Source of the DNA: Dyadobacter sp. CY343
Lineage (GTDB): Bacteria > Bacteroidota > Bacteroidia > Cytophagales > Spirosomataceae
Length of the DNA stretch: 64,000 nucleotides
Direction of reading: 5' to 3'
NCBI RefSeq assembly: GCF_021390335.1
Contig: NZ_JAJUXK010000002.1
Location: forward strand, 124,001 to 188,000
Each line of letters opens with the position of its first letter. The stretch's first letter is position 1. Positions 47,001 to 53,974 of this stretch are shown in pieces. Under the pieces are notes generated by a model. The model saw only the letters and a program-made list of their open reading frames with translations, made no database searches and had not been told where the DNA came from. The position numbers and the translations under genes were made by a program.

Positions 47001-48248
47001 GAGTGGCTGGCAGGTTATCACCAGGAACCTGCTTCGACAGTAGATTTCAGCAAAGCCGAAGAACTGAAAACCGAGCTGCTGGCGAAGGCTTTTGAAAGCT
47101 ATAAAGAGAAAAATGACGAGAGCGAACGGGAAGCATTTGAGGAATTTTGTGAGAAGAATGCCGAGTGGCTTTCCGACTTTGTTACCTACATCGCATTGAA
47201 AAAAATGCATGATGGAAATCCGTGGTACGAATGGCCGGAGCAATATCGGGAACGTGACCAGGCTGCGATTGCACAGATTGAGGAATCGGAAGAAGATCTG
47301 ATAAGTTTCGTGAAATGGCAGCAATATGTGTTTGATAAACAATGGAAAAATCTACGTAAATACTGCCACAGCCTCGATATCAAGCTGCTAGGAGATATTC
47401 CTTTTTACGTTAGCTACGATTCGGCCGACGTTTGGGCAAACCGCAAATTCTTCCGGGTGGAGCCCTCGGGCAAAATCAGCGGGATCGCCGGTGTACCGCC
47501 AGACGCATTTTCGGAAGACGGCCAGCTTTGGGGAATGCCCGTTTTTGATTGGGATGAACTTAAAAACGAGGGTTACCAGTGGTGGATCGATCGCCTTGCA
47601 AAGAATATCGAACTATTTGACATGGTCCGGCTGGATCACTTCCGCGCATTCGCAGATTATTGGGAAGTGCCCGGTGGTGAGACCACTGCGGTAAATGGTA
47701 CCTGGAAGATTGGGCCCGATGCGGACTTTTTTGAAACGATTCAGAAAGCCTTGGGCAAGCTGCCATTTATCGCAGAAGACCTTGGGGAGATCAGTCCGGA
47801 GGTATACAAGCTTCGGGATAAATTCGCATTGCCGGGGATGAAGGTGTTGCAGTTTGCATTTGATGAGAATATGCCACAGTCAGACCATATCCCGCATAAT
47901 TACTCGTCTAATTTCATTGCTTATACCGGGACGCACGATAACAATACGGTGAGGGGCTGGTTTAAACAAGTGGCCGAGGATGGTGTCAAAAAGCGGATTG
48001 AAGCCTATTCAGGAAAGGAAATCACCGAAGAAAATGCTTACCGCGAAATGGCGCGCATGGTTTACAGTTCTGTCGCGAACGTGGCTATGCTTCCTATGCA
48101 GGACGTATTAAACCTGGATGAAACAGCAAAAATGAATTTGCCCGGGTCCAACGAAAACAACTGGGCGTGGCGCCTTTTGCCGGGACAGTTTACCGAGAAA
48201 GACGAACAGTTTTTAGCGGAACTGGCGGTATTGTTCAATCGCGACTAG
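44031..48248 (+). CDS. Malto-oligosyltrehalose synthase fused to 4-alpha-glucanotransferase (TreY-MalQ)
   Basis: A 1405-residue bifunctional enzyme. Residues 1 to about 900 are TreY, which turns the reducing end of an alpha-1,4 glucan into a trehalose unit. It begins STYRIQFNTEFSFTDFERL and has MHGYDGVNPGAIDPELG, the catalytic GLRIDHIDGL with Asp311, IIAEKILEKEE and ATSTHDTKRGEDVRAR. Residues about 909-1405 are MalQ (amylomaltase), which disproportionates maltooligosaccharides: LLHITSLASPYGIGDLG, FDMVRLDHFRAF, FIAEDLGE and YTGTHDNNTVRGW. The junction is a short linker with no stop codon or frame change. No TreZ hydrolase, which would release trehalose, is in the window. Both domains look complete. 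Confidence 0.95.
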   Translation: MNYPSSTYRIQFNTEFSFTDFERLIPYFKKLGVGAIYASPILESTPGSMHGYDGVNPGAIDPELGSLEDLRDISGQLKEAGISWLQDIVPNHMAFHSENPWLMDVLEKGIQSQYASFFDIAWNNRMFHGKIMVPFLTKDLSEVIEGGQLRLDYAGDKLVMDYEGSVFPLNLRAYVAILSYASEDQPQSVQQLVSQLKEINEVEESRAFSERFNELKLQLASLAKTEQIGGFLEKALQYYNEDPARLREIVDLQTYALCHWQATEEKINFRRFFTVNGLICLNMQNDDVFDAYHELVKQLVSEGIFQGLRIDHIDGLFDPNSYLKKLRTAVGDETYIIAEKILEKEEDMPTEWPIQGATGYEFLAMVNNIFTNKNAEPAFNAFYQELTGSDKTIHDQLLSKKSEILYGHMGGELENLYQLFVELQLADAEDLKEIGKEDLKAFIGELLVHCPVYRYYGNEMPLPEADQTALKAVIKEVITFHPNLEAAANLFEKCLIDTPEQEDENYQARALEFYQRCMQFSGPLMAKGGEDTLMYTNHRFIGHNEVGDFPDRFGVPVKDFHKYMHNRQKHWPLALNATSTHDTKRGEDVRARLNVLTDLGEIWTEKVKHWQQLNADIRQNAPDANDEYLIYQTIAGAHPMPGEEDDEFLSRLKEYLQKAMREGKVKSNWAEPNEAYEGQVKDFVSKILEKDSPFYTDFTAFLKEIADYGIINSLSQLVLKFTCPGIPDVYQGCELWDLSMVDPDNRRPVDYAKRADWLTEVENIGSDELSSKLWSERSNAKIKLWLTSHLFKLRNEHSLLFTKGEYVALKTRGEYKQHLLAFARKSKKDFYVVVVPLNVSTLCREQQTTFFDLDWKDTTVVLPDNLAPEWTNILGGDQLELQGKLAPGEIFTSLPVAILRGSKPDNERKAGVLLHITSLASPYGIGDLGPEATAFADFLNRGDQKIWQILPLNPTEESQSNSPYSAVSSRAGNPLLISPDLLANDGLLDREWLAGYHQEPASTVDFSKAEELKTELLAKAFESYKEKNDESEREAFEEFCEKNAEWLSDFVTYIALKKMHDGNPWYEWPEQYRERDQAAIAQIEESEEDLISFVKWQQYVFDKQWKNLRKYCHSLDIKLLGDIPFYVSYDSADVWANRKFFRVEPSGKISGIAGVPPDAFSEDGQLWGMPVFDWDELKNEGYQWWIDRLAKNIELFDMVRLDHFRAFADYWEVPGGETTAVNGTWKIGPDADFFETIQKALGKLPFIAEDLGEISPEVYKLRDKFALPGMKVLQFAFDENMPQSDHIPHNYSSNFIAYTGTHDNNTVRGWFKQVAEDGVKKRIEAYSGKEITEENAYREMARMVYSSVANVAMLPMQDVLNLDETAKMNLPGSNENNWAWRLLPGQFTEKDEQFLAELAVLFNRD

Positions 48249-48306
48249 TATTTTCACAACGCTGCACTTACTTTGTGGTTTGTAAATGTATTTGTCATTT
48301 TGAATT

Positions 48307-48780
48307 ATGGGTTTGGTTAAAACGACTTCGGTTATCCGGTTACTGGTATTATTAGCTGTGGTTGTCTCTTGTCAGCAAAAGGCAGGCAGTCCGGAAGAAG
48401 CTGCTGAGTTGCTTATCTCTTCTCCCAAATGGAAAATTGATGAAATACGGGTGAATGATGTAGCTACATTTCAGAATGGAAAAATGACGCAGCAATTTGG
48501 CGGCATCGATTTCCAGCGGTACATGGAAGTGGTGGAGATCAAAAAGGGTGGGACTTTTTCTGGGGTATTCAAAGGCGAAACCAAACCTTTTTTGCTGGAA
48601 TGGAAAGCCAATGAGAAGAACATTCTGGTAGGTCTGCCAGGCGCCAAGCCTTCTCCCAGCGACTGGTCCATCGCGCCCGCCGACGTGACCAAAGAGTCAT
48701 TTTCCATGAAAACCCAAAGCACCGCCTACGACTATCCGAATGTTACCAGGATTGTGTTGAGGTTTAAGGCAGAGAAATAA
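48307..48780 (+). CDS. Small lipoprotein of unknown function
   Basis: A 157-residue lipoprotein with a hydrophobic signal peptide ending in a lipobox at about residue 22 (LAVVVSC). The mature part looks like a small beta-barrel or sandwich of lipocalin type. It has WKIDEIRVND near the start, repeated EVVEIKKGGTFSGVF-type strands and a final VTRIVLRFKAEK. I recognise no named family. It follows treY-malQ by 58 bp in the same direction but shows no functional link to it. Confidence 0.75.
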   Translation: MGLVKTTSVIRLLVLLAVVVSCQQKAGSPEEAAELLISSPKWKIDEIRVNDVATFQNGKMTQQFGGIDFQRYMEVVEIKKGGTFSGVFKGETKPFLLEWKANEKNILVGLPGAKPSPSDWSIAPADVTKESFSMKTQSTAYDYPNVTRIVLRFKAEK

Positions 48781-48804
48781 TTTGAGAAAATTAACCGGAG
48801 TCCA

Positions 48805-49377
48805 GTGCCGACATTATACATGATCGCGGGTTGTAATGGTGCTGGCAAAACTACCGCCAGCTTTACAATTCTGCCAGAAATTCTAAGGTGCCGGGAGTTT
48901 GTGAATGCGGACAACATCGCCGCGGGATTATCGCCTTTCAATCCCGAGAATGTTGCCTTGGAAGCGGGAAGAATTATGTTGAAGAGAATTAAAGAGTTAC
49001 TGGACTCCCGAGTTGATTTTGCACTTGAAACTACACTTTCCACCAGAAGTTATGTATCAACGATCAAAGAGGCGAGATCGAAAGGATATTCTATTACACT
49101 CATTTATTTTTGGCTTGCATCGCCGGAAATGGCGATAGAAAGGGTTGCGATGCGTGTGAGAAAAGGAGGTCATTCGATTCCGAACGAGACAATTATAAGA
49201 AGATATCAGAGAGGGCTGGATAATCTCTTTCGGCTATATATGCCAATATGTGACAATTGGCTGATAGTGAGTAATGTGAGTGCTTCGCCTTCGACAATCG
49301 CAATCGGTGGACGTGACAATGAGAAAACCGTAACAAATGAAGATATTTGGCAACAGATCAGTCAATCTCAAAGATGA
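48805..49377 (+). CDS. Zeta-toxin-like P-loop kinase
   Basis: A 190-residue P-loop kinase of the zeta toxin family. The start is GTG at 48805, giving MPTLYMIAGCNGAGKTT with the Walker A motif at residues 9-16. The next Met (residue 6) lies inside the first strand. NADNIAAGLSPF carries the catalytic Asp, and FALETTLSTRSYV is the family substrate motif. A lid-type Arg region (RMRVRKGGHSIPNETIIRRY) follows. Plasmid zeta toxins phosphorylate UDP-N-acetylglucosamine; chromosomal relatives may act on other substrates. Its stop overlaps the start of a 58-residue protein, the likely partner. No epsilon-type antitoxin is recognisable. Confidence 0.85.
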   Translation: MPTLYMIAGCNGAGKTTASFTILPEILRCREFVNADNIAAGLSPFNPENVALEAGRIMLKRIKELLDSRVDFALETTLSTRSYVSTIKEARSKGYSITLIYFWLASPEMAIERVAMRVRKGGHSIPNETIIRRYQRGLDNLFRLYMPICDNWLIVSNVSASPSTIAIGGRDNEKTVTNEDIWQQISQSQR

Positions 49378-49550
49378 AAAACGAAGAAGAATCTTTTCAA
49401 AAACTTAGCGAGAGAATTGTTGCAGGTGTGAAAAAGGCCGTCGACAAAATGCTGGTCGAAAGCGCAGCGAGAAATGAAACTGTCGTAATTGAGGATCAGG
49501 AGGGAAAAATAAGGCATGTACCTGCAAAAGATCTGCTTAAACATGCCTAG
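49374..49550 (+). CDS. Small partner protein of the zeta-like kinase (putative antitoxin)
   Basis: A 58-residue acidic/basic protein starting at the ATG that overlaps the kinase stop codon (ATGA). It is predicted to be a helix (EEESFQKLSERIVAGVKKAV) followed by a short beta hairpin (ETVVIEDQEGKIRHV). Similar short proteins sit next to zeta-like kinases in Bacteroidota, as far as I recall. The pairing and the coupling suggest an antitoxin or accessory subunit, but this is inference. No DNA-binding motif is visible. An in-frame ATG at 49347 lies inside the kinase gene and is less likely as the start. Confidence 0.7.
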   Translation: MKNEEESFQKLSERIVAGVKKAVDKMLVESAARNETVVIEDQEGKIRHVPAKDLLKHA

Positions 49551-49560
49551 AACTAAATAA

Positions 49561-49602
49561 TACCCCGACCCAGCCCGCTCACCAGCGGGCTGGGTCGGGG
49601 TA
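49561..49602. terminator. Perfect 19-bp hairpin between convergent genes
   Basis: Bases 49561-49579 are the exact reverse complement of 49584-49602 (arm begins TACCCCGACCC, loop CACC). It fills nearly the whole 54-bp gap between the zeta partner and the vWA protein. It lacks a T run on either side, so it may work as a roadblock or RNA-stabilising structure rather than a simple intrinsic terminator. Confidence 0.8.
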
Positions 49603-49604
49603 CA

Positions 49605-51452
49605 TTACTCCTTAATCGCAGTTTCTGCCCGGTTATCCATCGCCTGAGCGATTTTTACGAGCTTTACAAACTCGGACCGGTAGCCTTCTTCATCTTTTCC
49701 AAATGCACCTTTGGCCTGATTTATTACATTGGCGTAAGAGGCGTTTCCCTTGAATTCCGAATTACGGAGCAGCAGACCGAATTGCGCAACCGCGCTTGCA
49801 AAACGTACATTTTCGGAACTCGCTTCCAGCGACTTTGACGCATTTTTTACTGGTAGATCAAATAAGACACTCTCGTTCTTGTCCGGCTTTTTGTACCGCA
49901 CTTTGATAGTGAGCATTTCCTCGGTTTTTCCGAGATCAGAAATATTCGTTTTCTGGTATTTCAAATCATCTGTTTTAGGCAGATATGCATGCTGGATCCC
50001 GGCTGGGACTATCTCGTAAATGGCAGTAACCGTGTGGCCCGAGCCCATTTCACCGGCATCTTTTTTGTCGTCATGGAACTCTTCATTCTTCAATGCACGG
50101 TTTTCGTAACCGATCAGCCGGTAAGCCTGCACGTGCGCCGGATTAAATTCGATTTGGATCTTCACATCTTTGGCAACCGTGAAAAGCGTCCCGCCGAACT
50201 CATGCACAAATTCCTTCTGCGCTTCCTGGATATTATCAATATATGCGTAGTTACCATTGCCTTTATCTGCCAGTGTTTCGGCCAGGTTGTCCTTGTAATT
50301 TCCCATACCGAAACCCATAACGCTCAGGTAAATACCGTCTTTTCGTTTCTCTTCAATAAGCCGCTGCAAATCGCCTTCGCTCGAAACGCCTACATTAAAA
50401 TCGCCGTCGGTAGCGAGGATTACGCGGTTATTTCCTTTTGGTAAAAAATGGTCTTTGGCTAGTTTGTAAGCTAGCTGGATACCCTCGCCACCAGCTGTGG
50501 AACCGCCCGCTTCGAGTTCGTCAAGCGCCGTTTTGATCTTTACTTTTTCTTTGCCGGAAGTAGGCGGAAGAATAGTGCCCGCCGCTCCTGCATAAGCTAC
50601 AATGGCGATCTGATCTTTGTCGCGCAGTTGGTCTACCAATAGTTTAAATGCCTGTTTCAGCAACGGAAGCTTGTTTTCGTCCGTCATCGAGCCGGATACG
50701 TCGATCAGGAAGACGAGGTTGGAAGCTGGCAGATTCTCTGTCGGGATCGTTTTAGCCTGCATTCCAATGTGGAGCAACTTCAATCCCTTATTCCACGGGG
50801 AATCAGTGAGTTCGGTGTGTATTGCTACGGGATGTTCGCCTTTTGGTTGCGGGTAGGAATAGTCGAAATAATTGATCATTTCCTCAATGCGGATCGCGTC
50901 GACAGGCGGCAGCTTTCCTGCATTCAGAAAGCGGCGCACATTGCTGTAAGAAGCCCGGTCCACATCGACTGAGAATGTAGTTACCGCTTGTTGTCTCGCA
51001 TTCTGAAAACCCGTTTCATTCACCACTTTGTATTCTTCTGTATTCGCCTGTTGGCGAATCAATGCCCTGGCATTTCCAGCCGGCACTGACATGGTAGCAA
51101 AATCACTGGTAACCTGTTTTGGCGCAGATTCGTAGGCAATACTGACATCGCCGGGAGGCAGCGGCTGCGGTTGTAGTTCAATTTCAATATCGTTTGCGGC
51201 GGTTAACGGAACTTGTTTGGATACAAAACCGGCTGCCACAACTTGCAGTGATTTGGAATATGCAGGGACTGTGATCTTAAACTTTCCCGCGTTATCCGTC
51301 ATCGCACGCACTTTTCCATCTTTCGTACTCACGATCGCCCGGGCGACAGGATTTTGACGGGTATCGCGCACAATGCCCGTTAAAGTTCGGTCGGGCAACA
51401 GTGCAAATGCACTTAGAAATAATGCAAGGAGTATTACGATCTTTCCTTTCAT
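49605..51452 (-). CDS. Secreted von Willebrand factor A protein (YfbK type) with carboxypeptidase-like domain
   Basis: A 615-residue exported protein. The start at 51452 gives MKGKIVILLALFLSAFALLP as signal peptide; the upstream in-frame TTG at 51461 is unlikely. A CarboxypepD_reg-like domain (LTGIVRDTRQNPVARAIVST) covers residues about 22-100. A YfbK N-terminal domain follows (TFSVDVDRASYSNVRRFLN). The vWA domain has the MIDAS motif NLVFLIDVSGSM (DxSxS) near residue 250, and a C-terminal DUF3520-type region ends the chain. Such proteins bind partners at the cell envelope through a metal ion. The ECF sigma factor lies divergently 137 bp away, a common Bacteroidota arrangement. The ligand is unknown. 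Confidence 0.9.
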   Translation of the reverse strand: MKGKIVILLALFLSAFALLPDRTLTGIVRDTRQNPVARAIVSTKDGKVRAMTDNAGKFKITVPAYSKSLQVVAAGFVSKQVPLTAANDIEIELQPQPLPPGDVSIAYESAPKQVTSDFATMSVPAGNARALIRQQANTEEYKVVNETGFQNARQQAVTTFSVDVDRASYSNVRRFLNAGKLPPVDAIRIEEMINYFDYSYPQPKGEHPVAIHTELTDSPWNKGLKLLHIGMQAKTIPTENLPASNLVFLIDVSGSMTDENKLPLLKQAFKLLVDQLRDKDQIAIVAYAGAAGTILPPTSGKEKVKIKTALDELEAGGSTAGGEGIQLAYKLAKDHFLPKGNNRVILATDGDFNVGVSSEGDLQRLIEEKRKDGIYLSVMGFGMGNYKDNLAETLADKGNGNYAYIDNIQEAQKEFVHEFGGTLFTVAKDVKIQIEFNPAHVQAYRLIGYENRALKNEEFHDDKKDAGEMGSGHTVTAIYEIVPAGIQHAYLPKTDDLKYQKTNISDLGKTEEMLTIKVRYKKPDKNESVLFDLPVKNASKSLEASSENVRFASAVAQFGLLLRNSEFKGNASYANVINQAKGAFGKDEEGYRSEFVKLVKIAQAMDNRAETAIKE

Positions 51453-51589
51453 GGTTCGCAAAGTTTTAGTTTATTGACTGGATGCAGCCGCAAATGCGTT
51501 TCCATAAATTCTTGAAAAATATTTATGGAAAATTTTCAACTACTGCATCTACCAGCTAGCCGATAAGGTTTTTCACTAAGCATACACGT

Positions 51590-52180
51590 GTGAAGTTTTT
51601 AAGGGTTTTCAGAAATAATGGAAATGATCCGCTGACCGAGTCGGAGAAGCTGGCAGCTTACCGGCGGTCTGGTGATGTCGGCCTGCTGGGGAATTTGTAT
51701 GCACCCTACATGGAAATGGTTTTTGCTATTTGTTACAAATATTTGAAAGCAGAAGATGAGGCGAAAGATGCGGTGATGCAGCTCTTTGAAAAACTGGTGA
51801 CCGAACTTAAAGTACACGAGGTAACCAATCTGAAAAGCTGGCTGCACACGGTCAGCCGCAACTATTGCTTAATGCAGCTCCGGTCGCAGCGCATATTTGT
51901 GACAGCAGATGATCAGGCTGGCCAGGAAGATTTAAGTTTGGCTTATCATATTGAAAATGAGGAATTTGATATCTCAGAGAAACATTTCCTCTCGCTGGAA
52001 AAATGTATGGAAACTCTGATCCGTGAACAGAAAGTGACCGTCGAGCTATTCTACCTGCGCGACAAATGCTACCGGGAGATTGCAGCAGAAACGGGTTTTG
52101 AGTTGAGTAAAGTGAAGAGCTATATCCAGAATGGAAAGCGGAATCTGAAAATATGTATGGATAGAAATGGCAACTTTTGA
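51590..52180 (+). CDS. RNA polymerase sigma factor, ECF type
   Basis: A 196-residue sigma-70 family factor with region 2 (YMEMVFAICYKYLKAEDEA, then KDAVMQLFEKL) and region 4 (VELFYLRDKCYREIAAETG, then SKVKSYIQNGKRNLK). The start codon is GTG at 51590. The stop lies inside the next gene (14-bp overlap), which encodes a membrane protein with an anti-sigma-like N-terminus. The two are therefore a sigma/anti-sigma unit. The inducing signal is not evident. Confidence 0.92.
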   Translation: MKFLRVFRNNGNDPLTESEKLAAYRRSGDVGLLGNLYAPYMEMVFAICYKYLKAEDEAKDAVMQLFEKLVTELKVHEVTNLKSWLHTVSRNYCLMQLRSQRIFVTADDQAGQEDLSLAYHIENEEFDISEKHFLSLEKCMETLIREQKVTVELFYLRDKCYREIAAETGFELSKVKSYIQNGKRNLKICMDRNGNF

Positions 52181-53216
52181 TACGGATAATGCAGCAAGTT
52201 TTCAGGAATTTCACCGGTACCACAGTGGTGAAATGTCAGACCGGGAGCAAAATGTTTTTGAGAAAAAGCTGCTTGCTGACCCCGCTTTTGCCGAAGCCTA
52301 TGAAGGTTTTGTATTGATGCAGGAAAATGGGCTTAACGCTACGAATATCAGCCAGGAGCTTTCCGGTCAGCTTCAAAAAAGGATAGACAAAACACCCGCT
52401 AAACGCATTGCATTCCAGGTTTACGCAGCGGCTGCTACTATTATGATTGTTTTGGGAGTAACGTGGCTCGCCTTTTTTGGTAGTGGAAATGAACCTGTAA
52501 ATCACGAAGTAAGCATACAGGTGCCGGAAGCGAAAGTAGGTCCGGAAAACGGAATCGTAGCCGAACCGAAAAGCCAGCCTGAAAGCGCGCCTGTTTCGCC
52601 CGAGCCTAATATCAAATCGTTGCCGAGAACCGCTTATTCATCAATTGATCAAAATTCAGTACCTGCAATTGTACCCGCGGACCCGGATCCTGCCGGAGAA
52701 ATATTGGCCGAAGATGCCGCAGAGGAACGCATTGCGACGGGGGAGCCGGTACCCTCGGCATTTCCAGCAGCGCCGCAACCTTTGCAGGATGCGCGTGAGC
52801 AGTTAATGAAGACCAGAATAGCTTCTAATAGTTCCGTGCGGTACTCGTCAAGCCGGTCGGAAGACGGGTCCAGCCTGTTACCCCGCAAAAAGGTTTCTGC
52901 ATTCAGCCCACAGCCGGCCCTGCCCGATTCGGTAGTCAACTTCGGAATTGCCAAACCGGCAGGAGGGTGGCTGGCTTACCAGGCTTATCTTCACCAAAAT
53001 ATGCTCACAAGTAAAGACAGTACGACGGTGCGTGTCGAATTCATAGTCAAAACGGACGGGGCGCTGTCTGACTTCAAAGTGTCGGGCCCGGCTGAGCTAC
53101 GGGACCAGGCTATCCAAATAATCCGCCAGGGGCCTTCCTGGATCCCGGCTGCCGGAGACGGAGCGCTGGCAGATTCACCGGTAAGGGTATCCATTGGGGT
53201 ACGCTTAAAGGAGTAA
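52167..53216 (+). CDS. Membrane anti-sigma-like protein with TonB-type C-terminal domain
   Basis: A 349-residue protein with a cytoplasmic N-terminus of anti-sigma type (FHRYHSGEMSDREQNVFEKK). One transmembrane helix at about 82-103 (FQVYAAAATIMIVLGVTWLAFF is the region) follows. A long Pro/Ala/Glu-rich periplasmic linker runs to about 250, and a TonB C-terminal-like domain ends the chain (VRVEFIVKTDGALSDFKVSG to the final SIGVRLKE). It probably holds the co-transcribed sigma factor at the membrane. The TonB-like end could sense an outer-membrane or envelope partner. Energy transduction is unlikely because no ExbB/ExbD genes are near. Confidence 0.82.
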   Translation: MATFDTDNAASFQEFHRYHSGEMSDREQNVFEKKLLADPAFAEAYEGFVLMQENGLNATNISQELSGQLQKRIDKTPAKRIAFQVYAAAATIMIVLGVTWLAFFGSGNEPVNHEVSIQVPEAKVGPENGIVAEPKSQPESAPVSPEPNIKSLPRTAYSSIDQNSVPAIVPADPDPAGEILAEDAAEERIATGEPVPSAFPAAPQPLQDAREQLMKTRIASNSSVRYSSSRSEDGSSLLPRKKVSAFSPQPALPDSVVNFGIAKPAGGWLAYQAYLHQNMLTSKDSTTVRVEFIVKTDGALSDFKVSGPAELRDQAIQIIRQGPSWIPAAGDGALADSPVRVSIGVRLKE

Positions 53217-53572
53217 ACTCAATCAAATCAAGTGGTTACAATAATTTCGTAGAACTAATTTGAAAAAATTCGTAATTTAGATTGTTTATCTTTTGTGGTG
53301 TAGCTGCCAGTATATAATTTTACTGTCTACTCTTCGCATCCATTCTTTAACAACTTGAAAATAAATGCCACTACGTAATTTTCGTTATCGGGTTTTCCTG
53401 TAAAACAAGGCATATTTAAGCGTTACAAGGTCTTGGAATGCTACTGCACCAAAGTTTTAAAACAGCCATTTTGTTATCATAAGTATTATTACTATATCTA
53501 CAAAATAATTTGGGGTAGTGTTGACGCACGGAACAGAAAAACCTATCGAGAAAAAATTTATTTAACCCAAGC
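53217..53572. other. Intergenic leader of the exopolysaccharide locus
   Basis: A 356-bp AT-rich stretch with no credible gene. A TTTG at 53470-53473 followed after 19 bases by TATATCTA (53493-53500) has the right spacing for a Bacteroidota promoter, but the -7 half fits only partly. No strong hairpin was seen. Confidence 0.4.
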
Positions 53573-53962
53573 ATGGATAGTAAAAGGAGTCTGTTGATTA
53601 TCGACGACGAGCCCAGTATTACTAAAATATTGGAGCATTTTTTAAAAAAGGATTTCAGTGTCATTGTCAAGAGTGACGGTTCAGAAGGGATGTTGTGGCT
53701 TGAAGAAGGTAACAAAGCCGATCTGATCATCGCGGATCTTCACATGCCTAATCTCAGCGGTAAAGAATTTTTGAAGGTTGCCAAAGCCAGCAATTTATAC
53801 GCAGATATCCCCGTGATCATATTGTCGGGCTCGGACGAAAGCAGCGAGCGGATACAGTGTCTCAACCTGGGCGCCGACGATTTTATGGTAAAGCCTTTCA
53901 ATCCAATGGAAGTGCACGCGAAGATCAATGCAATACTGCGGCGTAGTAAACGATACTCCTAA
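53573..53962 (+). CDS. Single-domain response regulator of the exopolysaccharide locus
   Basis: A 129-residue receiver with Asp11-Asp12, phosphoacceptor Asp55 in LIIADLHMPNLSG, the Ser of ILSGSDE and Lys107 in FMVKPF. All phosphorylation residues are present. It has no output domain. It is the first gene of the locus, 12 bp before the sugar transferase, which carries a degenerate receiver. A control role in polysaccharide synthesis is likely, with phosphate possibly arriving through the Hpt protein at 60908. Confidence 0.9.
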   Translation: MDSKRSLLIIDDEPSITKILEHFLKKDFSVIVKSDGSEGMLWLEEGNKADLIIADLHMPNLSGKEFLKVAKASNLYADIPVIILSGSDESSERIQCLNLGADDFMVKPFNPMEVHAKINAILRRSKRYS

Positions 53963-53974
53963 CCAGTCAGCAAT

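Noticed and set aside
44031-48248. Two separate treY and malQ genes with a missed stop
   Set aside because: The frame is continuous through the linker near residue 905, no stop or restart signal is present, and both domains follow in phase.
49347-49550. Longer 67-residue reading of the zeta partner
   Set aside because: Its ATG lies inside the kinase gene; the ATG at 49374 overlaps the kinase stop and gives the natural coupled start.
53416-53730. 104-residue minus-strand frame in the exopolysaccharide leader
   Set aside because: It runs into the start of the receiver gene on the other strand and has no homology-like pattern.
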